A stretch of DNA of 64,000 nucleotides from an uncultured Draconibacterium sp. (lineage in GTDB: Bacteria > Bacteroidota > Bacteroidia > Bacteroidales > Prolixibacteraceae): positions 62,001-126,000 of the forward strand of contig CANLMQ010000006.1 in NCBI GenBank assembly GCA_947492175.1, read 5' to 3'. Positions 24,768-34,230 of this stretch are shown here, in pieces. Each line of letters starts with the position of its first letter. The stretch's first letter is position 1. Both the position numbers and the translations under genes were made by a program. The notes under the pieces were generated by a model that was not told where the DNA came from, ran no database searches, and worked only from the letters and a program-made list of their open reading frames with translations.

Positions 24768-25316
24768 ATGCCGGATACAGATAAAAATATTATTGCTGAT
24801 TTGAAAGATGAAAACAAGAGAGACCTTGCTTTTCATATGCTGGTAACTACTTACCAGGAGCGTTTGTACTGGCATATCAGGAAAATTGTAATGAACCACG
24901 ACGATACAGACGATATACTTCAAAACACCTTTCTAAAGGTATGGAAGAGTATTGACAAATTTCGTGAGGAATCGAGCCTGTATACCTGGTTGTACCGCAT
25001 CGCAACCAACGAATCAATTACCTTTCTGAATTCTAAAAAGAAAAAAAACATGATGCCAATGAATGAAGTTAACGAATATCTTCTGGAAAACTTAATGTCC
25101 GATCCTTATTTCAATGGCGATGAAATTCAAATCAGACTTCAGCAGGCAATTATCCGGCTACCGGAAAAACAACGCATTGTTTTTAATATGAAATATTTTG
25201 ATGAAATGAAATACAACGACATGGCCGAAGTGCTTGAAACATCGGTTGGTGCATTAAAAGCATCGTATCATCATGCGGCAAAAAAAGTTGAAGAATATTT
25301 AAAAAACACAGATTAA
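24768..25316 (+). CDS. ECF-type RNA polymerase sigma factor
   Basis: A 182-residue sigma-70 family ECF factor. Region 2 contains DDTDDILQNTFLKVWKSID and SSLYTWLYRIATNESITFL (about residues 42-90). Region 4 contains LPEKQRIVFNMKYFDEMKY and TSVGALKASYHHAAKKVEE (about 125-178). It is followed by a membrane protein that probably acts as its anti-sigma factor and by a Spy/CpxP-like exported protein, an arrangement typical of envelope-stress ECF modules. Confidence 0.93.
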   Translation: MPDTDKNIIADLKDENKRDLAFHMLVTTYQERLYWHIRKIVMNHDDTDDILQNTFLKVWKSIDKFREESSLYTWLYRIATNESITFLNSKKKKNMMPMNEVNEYLLENLMSDPYFNGDEIQIRLQQAIIRLPEKQRIVFNMKYFDEMKYNDMAEVLETSVGALKASYHHAAKKVEEYLKNTD

Positions 25317-25362
25317 CTAATTGAATTTAAACCTTTTTTGTTTAAAAGAGTCAATATAAAAA

Positions 25363-25827
25363 ATGGCAGGAATGAACAAGTTGAAAAACATAGCGCCTGA
25401 GTTATCGAAACTGAAAAAGGAAGTTCCTTTTAGCACTCCCAAAAACTATTTCGATGATTTTTCTGCCCGCATGCAAACACGTATACAAACAGAAAAACAG
25501 GCAGAGAAGGAGCCAGAACAAAAGACAAAAATTATTCAGTTACTTAAACCGTTTATTGGATTGGCAGCAAGTTTTGCTCTTATATTTTTATTGGTTTATG
25601 TGCCTTTAAAAACATTTATAAAAAAAGAAGTAACCGAAGTGGCACAAACCTCCGAATATTCCGATTCTGACTTTATTGATGTAATGGAAGAATTGGATGA
25701 AAATTCGTTTTTCGCTCTGCTTAACGAAGAAGCAGAAGCAGAGAATGATCTTTCCAAAGATGATTTACGTTTATTCGTAAGTGCTAATTTTACTGATTAT
25801 GAAATTTTTGAATTCACTGAAAATTAA
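25363..25827 (+). CDS. Probable anti-sigma factor, single-pass membrane protein
   Basis: A 154-residue protein with a cytoplasmic N-terminal part (KLKNIAPELSKLKKEVPF, then PKNYFDDFSARM), one membrane helix (about residues 66-84, FIGLAASFALIFLLVYVPL) and an acidic extracytoplasmic tail. It has no zinc-binding HxxxCxxC motif. Its position directly after the ECF sigma gene, and its topology, make it the likely anti-sigma factor; that is inference. The next gene begins 6 bases after its stop. Confidence 0.75.
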   Translation: MAGMNKLKNIAPELSKLKKEVPFSTPKNYFDDFSARMQTRIQTEKQAEKEPEQKTKIIQLLKPFIGLAASFALIFLLVYVPLKTFIKKEVTEVAQTSEYSDSDFIDVMEELDENSFFALLNEEAEAENDLSKDDLRLFVSANFTDYEIFEFTEN

Positions 25828-25833
25828 AACCCG

Positions 25834-26313
25834 ATGAAAAATATACTGTTTATAGCTACAATCTGTTTGTTATTACTCAACCAAACTATTGCTTCGGCAC
25901 AACCCCAGGGGAACAAATCCCCTCAAAACAGATGGGAGAAATACCGTGCTGAGAAAGTGGCATTCCTTACTACAAATCTTGATTTAAGTCCGGAAGAAGC
26001 ACAAAAATTCTGGCCGGTTTACAACCAAATGGACAAAGAGAAATCGGAAGCCCAAAAGAAACGACACGAGTTGGAACAAAAGGTCCGCGAGGCAGGAGAA
26101 ACTCTTTCTGACGAAGAGATTATTAAACTTACACGCCAGTTTGCAAGCAATATGGAAAAGGAAGGAGCTCTGAGTTCAAAATACAACGAAGAATTCCTGA
26201 AAATCCTTCCGCCCCAAAAGGTATTGGAGTTATACAAGGTTGAAGGTGAATTCAGAATGCATATGTTTAAAAAATTTCGCGACCAGCGCAGAAAAGAAAA
26301 TGAACATCCTTAA
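25834..26313 (+). CDS. Spy/CpxP-like exported protein
   Basis: A 159-residue protein with a signal peptide (cleavage near ASAQPQG, residue 23). The mature part is helical and rich in Lys, Glu and Gln, with NLDLSPEEAQKFWPVYNQM, which recalls the LTxxQ motif of Spy/CpxP/CnrX proteins, and a second match LKILPPQKVLELYKVE. Such proteins are periplasmic chaperones or sensors of envelope stress. It is the third gene of the ECF module and is followed by a terminator. Confidence 0.8.
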   Translation: MKNILFIATICLLLLNQTIASAQPQGNKSPQNRWEKYRAEKVAFLTTNLDLSPEEAQKFWPVYNQMDKEKSEAQKKRHELEQKVREAGETLSDEEIIKLTRQFASNMEKEGALSSKYNEEFLKILPPQKVLELYKVEGEFRMHMFKKFRDQRRKENEHP

Positions 26314-26323
26314 CAAGAAATTA

Positions 26324-26370
26324 TATCACATAAAAAAGACAGGTTTTAGTCCTGTCTTTTTTATGTGATA
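26324..26370. terminator. Bidirectional terminator
   Basis: TATCACATAAAAAAGACAGG and its complement form a 20-bp stem with a 7-base loop (TTTTAGT). The A/T runs within the stem can serve both the ECF module on the plus strand and the convergent small membrane gene on the minus strand. Confidence 0.88.
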
Positions 26371-26378
26371 TTTATCGA

Positions 26379-26669
26379 TTACAATGCCTTAAACCAGTCC
26401 TGAAATAATTTTCCGACCCAGGGAATTTCTTTTTGCTCGCCGTTAATTGCTCCAAGCAAACTAATAATCCAGAAAACGAGGGTTATAATCCATCCAAAAA
26501 TATTTATCACTGGAATAAAAGTTATTACAATTGAAAACAAGAATAATCCCAAAAGTTGGCGAATATAAAAACTTGTGATTTCATCTTTTTCGCTGGAATT
26601 AAGTATTAGGGCAATAACCCAGCCAATCCAGTAAATATGCGCAACAATAGCTTTAGTTTTTCCATCCAT
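26379..26669 (-). CDS. DUF4870-like small membrane protein
   Basis: A 96-residue membrane protein with three hydrophobic segments: AIVAHIYWIGWVIALIL, FLFSIVITFIPVINIFGWI and ITLVFWIISLLGAI. The N-terminal AHIYWIGWVIALILN and the middle FYIRQLLGLFLF resemble the DUF4870/import-component family. Function is unknown. It stands alone, convergent to the ECF module. Confidence 0.75.
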   Translation of the reverse strand: MDGKTKAIVAHIYWIGWVIALILNSSEKDEITSFYIRQLLGLFLFSIVITFIPVINIFGWIITLVFWIISLLGAINGEQKEIPWVGKLFQDWFKAL

Positions 26670-26816
26670 CTTTTTTTCGTTTTAAAGTTTTATCTAATTT
26701 AAGCATTTAATAGGGTATTTAACAAAAGCGAAAAGTCTTTTTTTCAACTATTCGCTTTTTAAAATACACAAACATTCGAAATAAAGTTTTACCTGTACAG
26801 GAGAACTCTTCTTTGT

Positions 26817-28406
26817 TTAGTGCTTAATATTCTTCTTTATTAAATATCGTTCCAGATTTTGCTTATCCAGCTCATCACTATCACCGTATTTTTCTCTCAC
26901 TTCAATTAATTTCTGATGCATCTCTTTTTGTACTTCTGCATAATCAGGATTATCATACAAATTGTTCATTTCAGAAGGGTCCTTTTCTAAATCGTACAGT
27001 TCCCAGGTATCTGAATCGTAATAAAAATGGATTAATTTGTAGCGGTCGGTACGAATTCCATGATGACGTTGCACATTATGCTCGCCCGGGTATTCGTAAT
27101 AGGTATAATAAATAGCATCGCGCCAGTCATCGGTTTCTCCACTAACAACTTTACGGAACGATTCTCCCTGAATATCTTCGGGAATCGGGGTCTTTGCATA
27201 ATCGAGGAAAGTAGGCGCAAAATCGAGATTTTGGATGAGTTCATCAACTACTGTTCCCGGTTTTATTTCTTTTGGATAACGCATTAATACTGGCGTACGG
27301 AACGATTCTTCGTACATAAAACGCTTATCGAACCAACCGTGTTCTCCCAAATAGAAACCCTGATCAGAAGTGTAAACAACAATAGTATTTTCTGCTAATC
27401 CGGCCTCATCGAGATAATCAAGAACCTCACCTACTCCATCGTCAACCGATTGTATAGTAGCCAGGTAATCGCGCATATAACGGTTAAACTTCCACAAAGC
27501 CAGGTCTTTGCCTTCCGGTTTTAATCGCTTAAATTCTTCGATTAATGGTTTATAATGAGCATCCCAGTCTGCCCGTTGCTCATCGTTCATACGATTGTAC
27601 ATATTCTGAGCTGCATTCCGGTACCTACCTCTAATTTCCCCTTCATCATCCAGCATTTTCAAATCATAAACCAAATCCATGTGTTCAAATATCCCCATTT
27701 CGTGCTCCGCTGCAACCGGACGGTTTTCGAAGTTATCGAAAAAATTAGCCGGCGGTGTAAAGGTCTTATCGTCAAAAAGATCGAGGTATTTTTTTTCTGG
27801 CATCCAGGTGCGATGTGGCGCTTTCTGATGGTATAACATTAAAAAAGGCTTATCCTTCTCTCGTTTGTTTTTTAACCAGTCGAGCGCAATATCGGTGGTA
27901 ATTTGAGTACAATACCCTTCATAGCGTTTTTTCACTCCATTTTCAATAAAGTCAGGATTATAATACTGCCCTTGTCCCGGCAAAACATTCGAATAATCAA
28001 ATCCCTGAGGCAATCCATCAATATGGATTTTGCCAATCATAGCGGTCTGATAACCTGCTTTTTGCAGTTGCTTGGCAAAATTATCCTGGTTCCAGTCGAA
28101 TTCCTGAACATTATCAACCTTCCCGTTCACAAAACTGTGTTTACCCGTTAACATAACTGCCCGGCTTGGTGCACAAATCGAATTTGTAACGTAGCCATGT
28201 GTAAAAATGGCCCCTTCTTCTGCAATTCGGTCAATGTTTGGAGTTTTGTTTAATCCATGTCCGTACGCACTAATTGCCTGGTAAGCATGGTCGTCGCTCA
28301 TGATAAAAACAATGTTAGGTTGTTTAGCCTCTTCATCTTGTTTTCCACAACCAACCAAAGCGACCAATGCTATTGCAAAAAACAGGAATATTTTACTCTT
28401 CTTCAT
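26817..28406 (-). CDS. Type I sulfatase lipoprotein (sulfatase 1)
   Basis: A 529-residue S1-family sulfatase. The maturation motif is C78-APSR in TNSICAPSRAVMLTG, where Cys would become formylglycine. The metal-binding start is MSDDHAYQAISAYG (Asp38/39), and TSDQGFYLGEHGWFDKR near residue 348 carries the later metal Asp and Lys. The signal ends LVALVGC, so it is a lipoprotein. The N-terminal part resembles GlcNAc-6-sulfatase-type (mucin-desulfating) enzymes, a weak substrate hint. First-listed of four sulfatases on this strand; it is the last transcribed. Confidence 0.93.
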   Translation of the reverse strand: MKKSKIFLFFAIALVALVGCGKQDEEAKQPNIVFIMSDDHAYQAISAYGHGLNKTPNIDRIAEEGAIFTHGYVTNSICAPSRAVMLTGKHSFVNGKVDNVQEFDWNQDNFAKQLQKAGYQTAMIGKIHIDGLPQGFDYSNVLPGQGQYYNPDFIENGVKKRYEGYCTQITTDIALDWLKNKREKDKPFLMLYHQKAPHRTWMPEKKYLDLFDDKTFTPPANFFDNFENRPVAAEHEMGIFEHMDLVYDLKMLDDEGEIRGRYRNAAQNMYNRMNDEQRADWDAHYKPLIEEFKRLKPEGKDLALWKFNRYMRDYLATIQSVDDGVGEVLDYLDEAGLAENTIVVYTSDQGFYLGEHGWFDKRFMYEESFRTPVLMRYPKEIKPGTVVDELIQNLDFAPTFLDYAKTPIPEDIQGESFRKVVSGETDDWRDAIYYTYYEYPGEHNVQRHHGIRTDRYKLIHFYYDSDTWELYDLEKDPSEMNNLYDNPDYAEVQKEMHQKLIEVREKYGDSDELDKQNLERYLIKKNIKH

Positions 28407-28457
28407 TTATGATGTATTTTGTATTTAAGAAATTCTTCTGCCAGCCCGGGCAAATAA

Positions 28458-30011
28458 CTATTTATCCCAATCAGATTCTAATATTTCTTTCATTACCGGG
28501 TAAGATTCATCGGTGTCGCCAACTTCTTTCCTTAACCGAATGAGTTCCTTTTTCATTTCTTTTATTATTTCGGTATAAGCTGGTTCATTATAGGCATTAT
28601 AATTTTCATGCGGGTCTTTCTGAAGGTCATAAAATTCCCATGCCGGTTCTGTTGTTTTTTGCTGGGCTCCTGCTTTTTCCAGTGGTTGACCATAGAAAAA
28701 CGCCAATTTATATCGTTCGTTCCTAATTCCAAAATGTCCGGGACGATCTACCAGGTGCAGCCAGTAGCGATAATACATTGATGTGCGCCAGTCTTCGGGA
28801 GTCACACCTTTCAGGTTGTTTCTGAAACTTCGACCTTCAATAAAACCGGGCTTTTCAACATTTGCATAATCGGCCAGTAAAGCCGCAAAATCAATATTCA
28901 GAATTATATCATCAATACGTTTGCCACCATTAAATTCTTTTGGATAACGGATTACAAATGGCATACGCAACGATTCCTCGTAAATCAACCGTTTATCGAA
29001 GAAACCATGTTCTCCTAAAAAGTAGCCTTGATCGGCTGTGTAAATAACAACCGTATTGTCTGCAATTCCCTCCTCTTCAAGGAAATCAAGCAACTTCCCG
29101 ATATTATCATCAATGGCAGCACCACTGCGAATAAAATCCTTTACCAGCTTTTGGTAGGTCTTTTTACGTTGTTCCCTGGCATCTAAACCATCCACAGAGA
29201 ATGGTAATTCAGGATACTGCGCCCAGTAATTTGGATTTTTAGTATTTTCAAGGTAGCGATCGCGAAGATTTTCCAAAACCTGTCCTTTAAATGTTCTGCC
29301 TGTGGTTTCAGGACCGGAATCGTAAAGACTTTCAGGTTCGGGGATTTCAACACCATCCAAAAGATTTTTATAGCGATCGGGAAAATCAAAAGGTTCATGT
29401 GTTGCTTTAAAATGACACATCATCATAAACGGTTTTGTTTTATCTCTGTTTTTCATCCAGTCGATACTCAAATCAGCAATTACATCGGTCGAAAATCCTT
29501 CGTACTCTTTTCCTCCGCCATATCCGTCTTCCCAGTTTTCTCTGGTTTTTAGAATCGGATTCCAGTATCTTCCCTGTCCCGGCAGTACGTTAAAATAATC
29601 GAATCCGGCCGGTTGTTTCTTCAGGTGCCATTTCCCAACAATGGCTGTTTGGTAGCCGTTACTTTGCAATACTTTTGCAATGTTCATGCTGTCGGGATAC
29701 AAAGCATCGGCAAGCGTATAAACACCATTGTGGTGACTGTATTGTCCGGTTAAAATGGCCGCACGACTCGGTGTGCAAATCGAGTTTGTACAAAAGCAAT
29801 TATCTAACACTACTCCTTCATCAGCCAGCCTGCCAATATTAGGTGCATGTACTACATCTTTCAGAATTCCTCCGTAGATTCCCCATGCCTGTGAAGTATG
29901 GTCGTCGCTTAAAATAAAAAGAATGTTAGGTTTTTCTTCTGGTTTTTCGTTTACTGAACAAGCAGTAAAAACACCACAAAAAACAACGATTAAAGCAAAT
30001 ACTGTCTTCAT
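28458..30011 (-). CDS. Type I sulfatase lipoprotein (sulfatase 2)
   Basis: A 517-residue S1-family sulfatase with C79-TPSR in TNSICTPSRAAILTG, metal site LSDDHTSQAWGIYGG and later TADQGYFLGEHGFFDKR. The lipobox is VFTAC. It is clearly a paralogue of sulfatase 1 (shared spacing, IYEESLRMPFVIRYPKE versus MYEESFRTPVLMRYPKE), so the two may act on related sulfate positions. The gap to sulfatase 1 is about 50 bases and to sulfatase 3 about 25, so cotranscription is likely. Confidence 0.93.
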   Translation of the reverse strand: MKTVFALIVVFCGVFTACSVNEKPEEKPNILFILSDDHTSQAWGIYGGILKDVVHAPNIGRLADEGVVLDNCFCTNSICTPSRAAILTGQYSHHNGVYTLADALYPDSMNIAKVLQSNGYQTAIVGKWHLKKQPAGFDYFNVLPGQGRYWNPILKTRENWEDGYGGGKEYEGFSTDVIADLSIDWMKNRDKTKPFMMMCHFKATHEPFDFPDRYKNLLDGVEIPEPESLYDSGPETTGRTFKGQVLENLRDRYLENTKNPNYWAQYPELPFSVDGLDAREQRKKTYQKLVKDFIRSGAAIDDNIGKLLDFLEEEGIADNTVVIYTADQGYFLGEHGFFDKRLIYEESLRMPFVIRYPKEFNGGKRIDDIILNIDFAALLADYANVEKPGFIEGRSFRNNLKGVTPEDWRTSMYYRYWLHLVDRPGHFGIRNERYKLAFFYGQPLEKAGAQQKTTEPAWEFYDLQKDPHENYNAYNEPAYTEIIKEMKKELIRLRKEVGDTDESYPVMKEILESDWDK

Positions 30012-30036
30012 GTTTTTTTATATCTTAACTATTAAT

Positions 30037-31464
30037 TTAATAATCTTCTCCCTTTTCCGATTGTTTGCAAGACTCTACCCAAACAAGCAGGTCTTCCCTC
30101 ATTTTATTGGCAAGTTCCGAATTCTCTTCAATAATATTATTCTGCTCACCCGGATCATCCAGCAAATTATATAATTCGAAAATTTCTCCGTTGTCTGTAC
30201 TAATCAATTTGTACTCTTGTGTTACCCACGACAGTCTATGAAGGTAATGAAATCCCATAGGATTTTCACGTGTTTCATCATTCCCTTTTAAAACACCGGT
30301 TAAGCTGACACCATCGACCGGCCTTTCTTCGGGAAAATCAAGACTTAACAAATCGACTATTGTTGGTAAATAATCGCTGGTAAAACAAGGGAAATCGGTG
30401 TTTTGACCAGCTTTAATTTCCTTTGGCCAAATACAAAATGCAGGCACGCGCACTCCACCTTCGTACAAGTCGCGCTTACGCCCGCGATACGGACCTGCAC
30501 TTCCAGGAGTTCGCACTTCCGGGCCATTGTCGCTGCAAAACCAAATCATGGTATTCTCTGCCTCCCCCAACTCTTCCAGCTTTTTCCACAAACGTCCCAT
30601 TTGTTTGTCCATTGCCGAAATTGTACCGTAATAAAGTTGTTCTTCGTACGAATACTGACTGTATTCTTCCATCATTTTTTTGTTGGCAACTACCGGCAAA
30701 TGCGGCGTATGAATCCAAATCACCGAAAAGAAAGGCTTCTCTTTTTTTACCGAACTTTCAATGAAAGGAATAGCTCTGTCAAGAATTAGTTTTGAATCAT
30801 CTCCGTCGAGGTTTTCTGTTTCGCTGGTTTCTTCGCCTATCCAATAAAAAGTCCCAAATGGTTTTGCAGTCTTTTTATCTTCAACCGCTTTCCATCCATA
30901 CCGCCAACTTTCTCCTTTTATGGTATCGAAAACTGCCGGCTTCAGCATTGGATCGTAGGTTGGAACTTTTGATTCGGTAACAAACCAGTCATCATAGCCA
31001 TGCGTGGAAGGAATACTATAGTGTGTTGAATCTCCGGGACGCCCCCTGTTCGCATCTTTCACTTTTGTGGTTAATGTTCCCAAATGCCATTTCCCAAAAT
31101 GACCGGTTGCATATCCTTTTTGTTTAAGCAGTTCCGGAAGCGTAATTTCCTCTTCTTTTAAACGACCTGAATTTGCGTTGGGAATTCCCAAACGGTACGG
31201 ATTTCTCCCGGTTAGACAACTACCGCGTGTTGGTGAACAAACGGCTGAAGCGGAATAAAAACGGTTAAATGTAATTCCTTTGGCAGCCAGCATATCAAGG
31301 TTGGGTGTTTTTATTATTTGGTTCCCGTTAAAACCGGTATCTCCCCACCCCAAATCGTCGCACATAACGAGAATAATATTCGGGTTCTGGGTTTCTTTCT
31401 GTGTTTTTTGGCAACTGCAAATAACAGTAATTGCCAAGAGTAGCAGGATTAGGTTAAATTTCAT
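30037..31464 (-). CDS. Type I sulfatase lipoprotein (sulfatase 3)
   Basis: A 475-residue S1-family sulfatase with C76-SPTR in ASAVCSPTRGSCLTG. The metal site is VMCDDLGWGDTGFNGN, and WFCSDNGPEVRTPGSAG near residue 305 carries the later Asp. GKWHLG near 123 gives the Lys and His of the sulfate site. It resembles the arylsulfatase A/GalNAc-6-sulfatase type and differs from sulfatases 1 and 2. The signal peptide ends VICSC, giving a lipoprotein. Confidence 0.93.
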   Translation of the reverse strand: MKFNLILLLLAITVICSCQKTQKETQNPNIILVMCDDLGWGDTGFNGNQIIKTPNLDMLAAKGITFNRFYSASAVCSPTRGSCLTGRNPYRLGIPNANSGRLKEEEITLPELLKQKGYATGHFGKWHLGTLTTKVKDANRGRPGDSTHYSIPSTHGYDDWFVTESKVPTYDPMLKPAVFDTIKGESWRYGWKAVEDKKTAKPFGTFYWIGEETSETENLDGDDSKLILDRAIPFIESSVKKEKPFFSVIWIHTPHLPVVANKKMMEEYSQYSYEEQLYYGTISAMDKQMGRLWKKLEELGEAENTMIWFCSDNGPEVRTPGSAGPYRGRKRDLYEGGVRVPAFCIWPKEIKAGQNTDFPCFTSDYLPTIVDLLSLDFPEERPVDGVSLTGVLKGNDETRENPMGFHYLHRLSWVTQEYKLISTDNGEIFELYNLLDDPGEQNNIIEENSELANKMREDLLVWVESCKQSEKGEDY

Positions 31465-31633
31465 TATCGTAATTATTTCTGATTTTTCAGTCGTTAAATA
31501 TTGTTTCTCAGTCGGTGAATAAAAATTCTAAAATTACTGTTATGTAAGCCTTTTTCTTTAAAATCATTATACAATCTTTTTAATGTGAAATGTACGCTGG
31601 TTTTTCAGGTTAATCGCCTGCTGTGATTTTAAA

Positions 31634-33172
31634 TTAATCAATCCCTTTATAAATCCCTTTCCAGTCCTTTTCCCGCTCACTTTCAGTTCGTACATCTTCA
31701 GGAAAATTAGGACTGTACAACAGCGTTTGTTCGCGCTGTACAAGTTTATCATTTTTCACAAACCCATCTCCTCTTTCTCTTAAATGATCTACCATATTTT
31801 TTCGCCACTTTTTCAGCTCTGTTATATTTGTATCCGACAGATCAGTAATTTCCCCCGGATCATTTCTCAGGTTAAAAAGCTGCTCCTTTCCGGTTCTGAA
31901 AAACCAAATGTATTTCCAGGTACCATCGGTTAAAGCACACCAGTAGTTTTCTGGGCTGTAACAGGTAGCATGTTCAAGATCGATATAAGGACGCCAGCTT
32001 GCCTGTGGATTTTTTACCAGTTTTAATAACGAAAGGCCATCCATCTCGTCCGGTATTTCAGCTCCGGCAGCATCAAGAAACGTAGGAAGAAAATCCCTAA
32101 GTTCTGTTGTGTTTTCAAGTTTCGATCCTCTTTCCAGTTTTGCATTTGTATTTTCCGGCCATTTTAACAGAAACGGAATATTTGATGAACCTTCGTAAGC
32201 ATATGTTTTTCGCCAGTGATGATGATCGCCCAACATGTCGCCATGATCGGAAGTAAAACAAATGATCGAATTATTATACATTCCTTTATCTTTTAAAGCT
32301 TGTATAATTTCGCCTATCATTTCGTCGATAAAAGTAATATTGGCATAATAATATCTTCGGCTTTTTACTGCATGCTCGGTGCCAAAATCTCCAAAAGCAG
32401 CATCTTTTTTCCCTGTTATTCCATCTAAATAATGCGACCATTCACCTAATACAGGTTCCGGAATCGTTTTATCGCTGTACATATCCAGGAAACGTTTCGG
32501 AGGATCGTAAGGACTGTGTGGCCGCGCAAAAGACACTTTCAGGAAAAGAGGTTTTTCCTGATTGTAGTTTTCAATTAGCTCCACAGCCGTTTTTCCGGTC
32601 CAGTATGTAGGATGTAACTTTTCATCCAGCTGATAAATTCCGGCTGCGTGATCATTCCAGCCAATTCCGGTTTTATCAGGGTCTTCTCCGGGAGCATTTA
32701 GTTTAAACCAGTCGCGGTAATCACTTAAGTAACCATCTTGTTCAACCCGCCCGCTTTCATCTGTTAATGTTCCGTTAAAACCATGCAATGCTTTTTGCGG
32801 AAACCAGTGCATTTTTCCAATTCCGAAAGTATAATAACCTGCCTCGCGAAGCATTTGCGGCATTTCGTATTTGTATTTTCGTGCTATCTTTCCATACCCC
32901 AGCATTCCATGGTGCCAGGGCGACATTCCGGTCAATAACCCGGCACGTGCAGGCGTACAACTTGGTACGGCTGAATAGCCGTTAACAAAAGTAACCCCCT
33001 CTTCAGCAATCTTATCAATATTAGGAGAAATAACCGCATCGTTTCCCATACATCCCAAAGCATCGGAACGTTGCTGATCGGTCATTATAAAAATAATATT
33101 GGGTTTATTCTGGCTTAAAGAAACCAGGGATAAAGACATTAAAAATCCGATTATAATAAATTTCCTCTTCAT
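31634..33172 (-). CDS. Type I sulfatase (sulfatase 4)
   Basis: A 512-residue S1-family sulfatase with C72-TPAR in VPSCTPARAGLLTG, metal site IMTDQQRSDALGCMG (Asp32 followed by Gln, seen in some subfamilies), GKMHWFP near 117 and FTSDHGDMLGDHHHWRK near 300. The N-terminus has a hydrophobic signal (FLMSLSLVSLSQ) with no lipobox Cys, so unlike its three neighbours it is probably soluble and periplasmic. It is preceded by a metallophosphoesterase gene whose stop is one base away. Confidence 0.92.
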   Translation of the reverse strand: MKRKFIIIGFLMSLSLVSLSQNKPNIIFIMTDQQRSDALGCMGNDAVISPNIDKIAEEGVTFVNGYSAVPSCTPARAGLLTGMSPWHHGMLGYGKIARKYKYEMPQMLREAGYYTFGIGKMHWFPQKALHGFNGTLTDESGRVEQDGYLSDYRDWFKLNAPGEDPDKTGIGWNDHAAGIYQLDEKLHPTYWTGKTAVELIENYNQEKPLFLKVSFARPHSPYDPPKRFLDMYSDKTIPEPVLGEWSHYLDGITGKKDAAFGDFGTEHAVKSRRYYYANITFIDEMIGEIIQALKDKGMYNNSIICFTSDHGDMLGDHHHWRKTYAYEGSSNIPFLLKWPENTNAKLERGSKLENTTELRDFLPTFLDAAGAEIPDEMDGLSLLKLVKNPQASWRPYIDLEHATCYSPENYWCALTDGTWKYIWFFRTGKEQLFNLRNDPGEITDLSDTNITELKKWRKNMVDHLRERGDGFVKNDKLVQREQTLLYSPNFPEDVRTESEREKDWKGIYKGID

Positions 33173-33173
33173 A

Positions 33174-34124
33174 TTAAAAGTTTAATGTTCTGTTTGAAAT
33201 TACCGCAGAATAATTATGTTCTCCGGCTCCCAGTTCATCGGGGCCCGGTTTTACAAAATCGCTTTGAACACCTTTAATCGTAATCGTTCCTTTTGAATTG
33301 ATTTCGATAAGTGCAAAAACCGATTTTTCGTACGGCAAGGTATATTTAAGATTTGGATGATCTTTTTCTGTTTGCTTTGAGAAACGCCCCGAATACTCAA
33401 GTTTACTACCCACCCATGAATAGGAGGCGCTGTTTAATCCGATGTAATGTATTCCTTCTATTTCAGTATATCGGTTTTCGTGATCGTGCCCGCAAAAACA
33501 GGCAATCACTTTTTTTGATTCTTTGTTGGCTTTGGCAAAAATCTGGCGTACTTCTTCGCGGTTTTTTATTCCGCCTGGATGTTCCAGACTCTGATGTGTA
33601 AAAACGATTGTATATTTATCTGTGCCGGCAAGATCGTTTTGTAACCAACTTAATTGATCTGCCGGGATAAAAGCTCTGGTTTCGGGATAACTGTAATAGT
33701 TCCCTTTTTTATAAGAAACCATGTCATCTCCGTCCTTATAAAAATTCGGATCTAGTACCACAAAATGAAAGTCCCCCTGATCAAATGAATAATAAGAACT
33801 TTTCATTCCCCAAAATTCCTGTGTTACACTTTTTGACGAAATATCCATGTCGTGGTTTCCAAGCACGTGGTATTTCAATCCATCGAAAGTATTCCAGACA
33901 TCTAAAAAGGATTGATTTTTTTCGAGGGGCAAACAAAAATCGCCCAGTTGTATGATAAAGTCAGCATTTTGGTTTTCGGCTCCCCTGATAAAATCTACCA
34001 ATCTGTCTGACGCATCATGAATTAAGTCCTGATGAACATCGGTACAAACTGCAAATTTAGTAGTTCCCTCATTCCGGCACGAAAACAGGACTACACATAA
34101 CAGCACAAAAATTAGTTGCTTCAT
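33174..34124 (-). CDS. Metallophosphoesterase lipoprotein
   Basis: A 316-residue calcineurin-like phosphoesterase. The metal motifs appear in order: CTDVHQD (DxH), LGDFCLP (GD), LGNHDMD (GNHD), FTHQSLEHP and FCGHDHENR (GHxH-like). The signal MKQLIFVLLCVVLFSC ends in a lipobox. It is first in the minus-strand run leading into the four sulfatases, with one base before sulfatase 4, so a role in removing phosphate or a phosphodiester during glycan breakdown is possible; that is inference. Confidence 0.9.
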   Translation of the reverse strand: MKQLIFVLLCVVLFSCRNEGTTKFAVCTDVHQDLIHDASDRLVDFIRGAENQNADFIIQLGDFCLPLEKNQSFLDVWNTFDGLKYHVLGNHDMDISSKSVTQEFWGMKSSYYSFDQGDFHFVVLDPNFYKDGDDMVSYKKGNYYSYPETRAFIPADQLSWLQNDLAGTDKYTIVFTHQSLEHPGGIKNREEVRQIFAKANKESKKVIACFCGHDHENRYTEIEGIHYIGLNSASYSWVGSKLEYSGRFSKQTEKDHPNLKYTLPYEKSVFALIEINSKGTITIKGVQSDFVKPGPDELGAGEHNYSAVISNRTLNF

Positions 34125-34230
34125 CGATTTTTCATTTAGTTACAAAACTAATGATAATTCAAAAGCAAAATAATTTCAGCAGTATTCTTTATAAAATTAT
34201 TAAGAAAAAACTTATAGCAAGCTAAAATAA

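Noticed and set aside
34125..34230. FMN riboswitch before or near ribBA
   Set aside because: The region upstream of the ribBA start (35458-35548) is too short and lacks the conserved RFN boxes; 34125-34230 is downstream of it.
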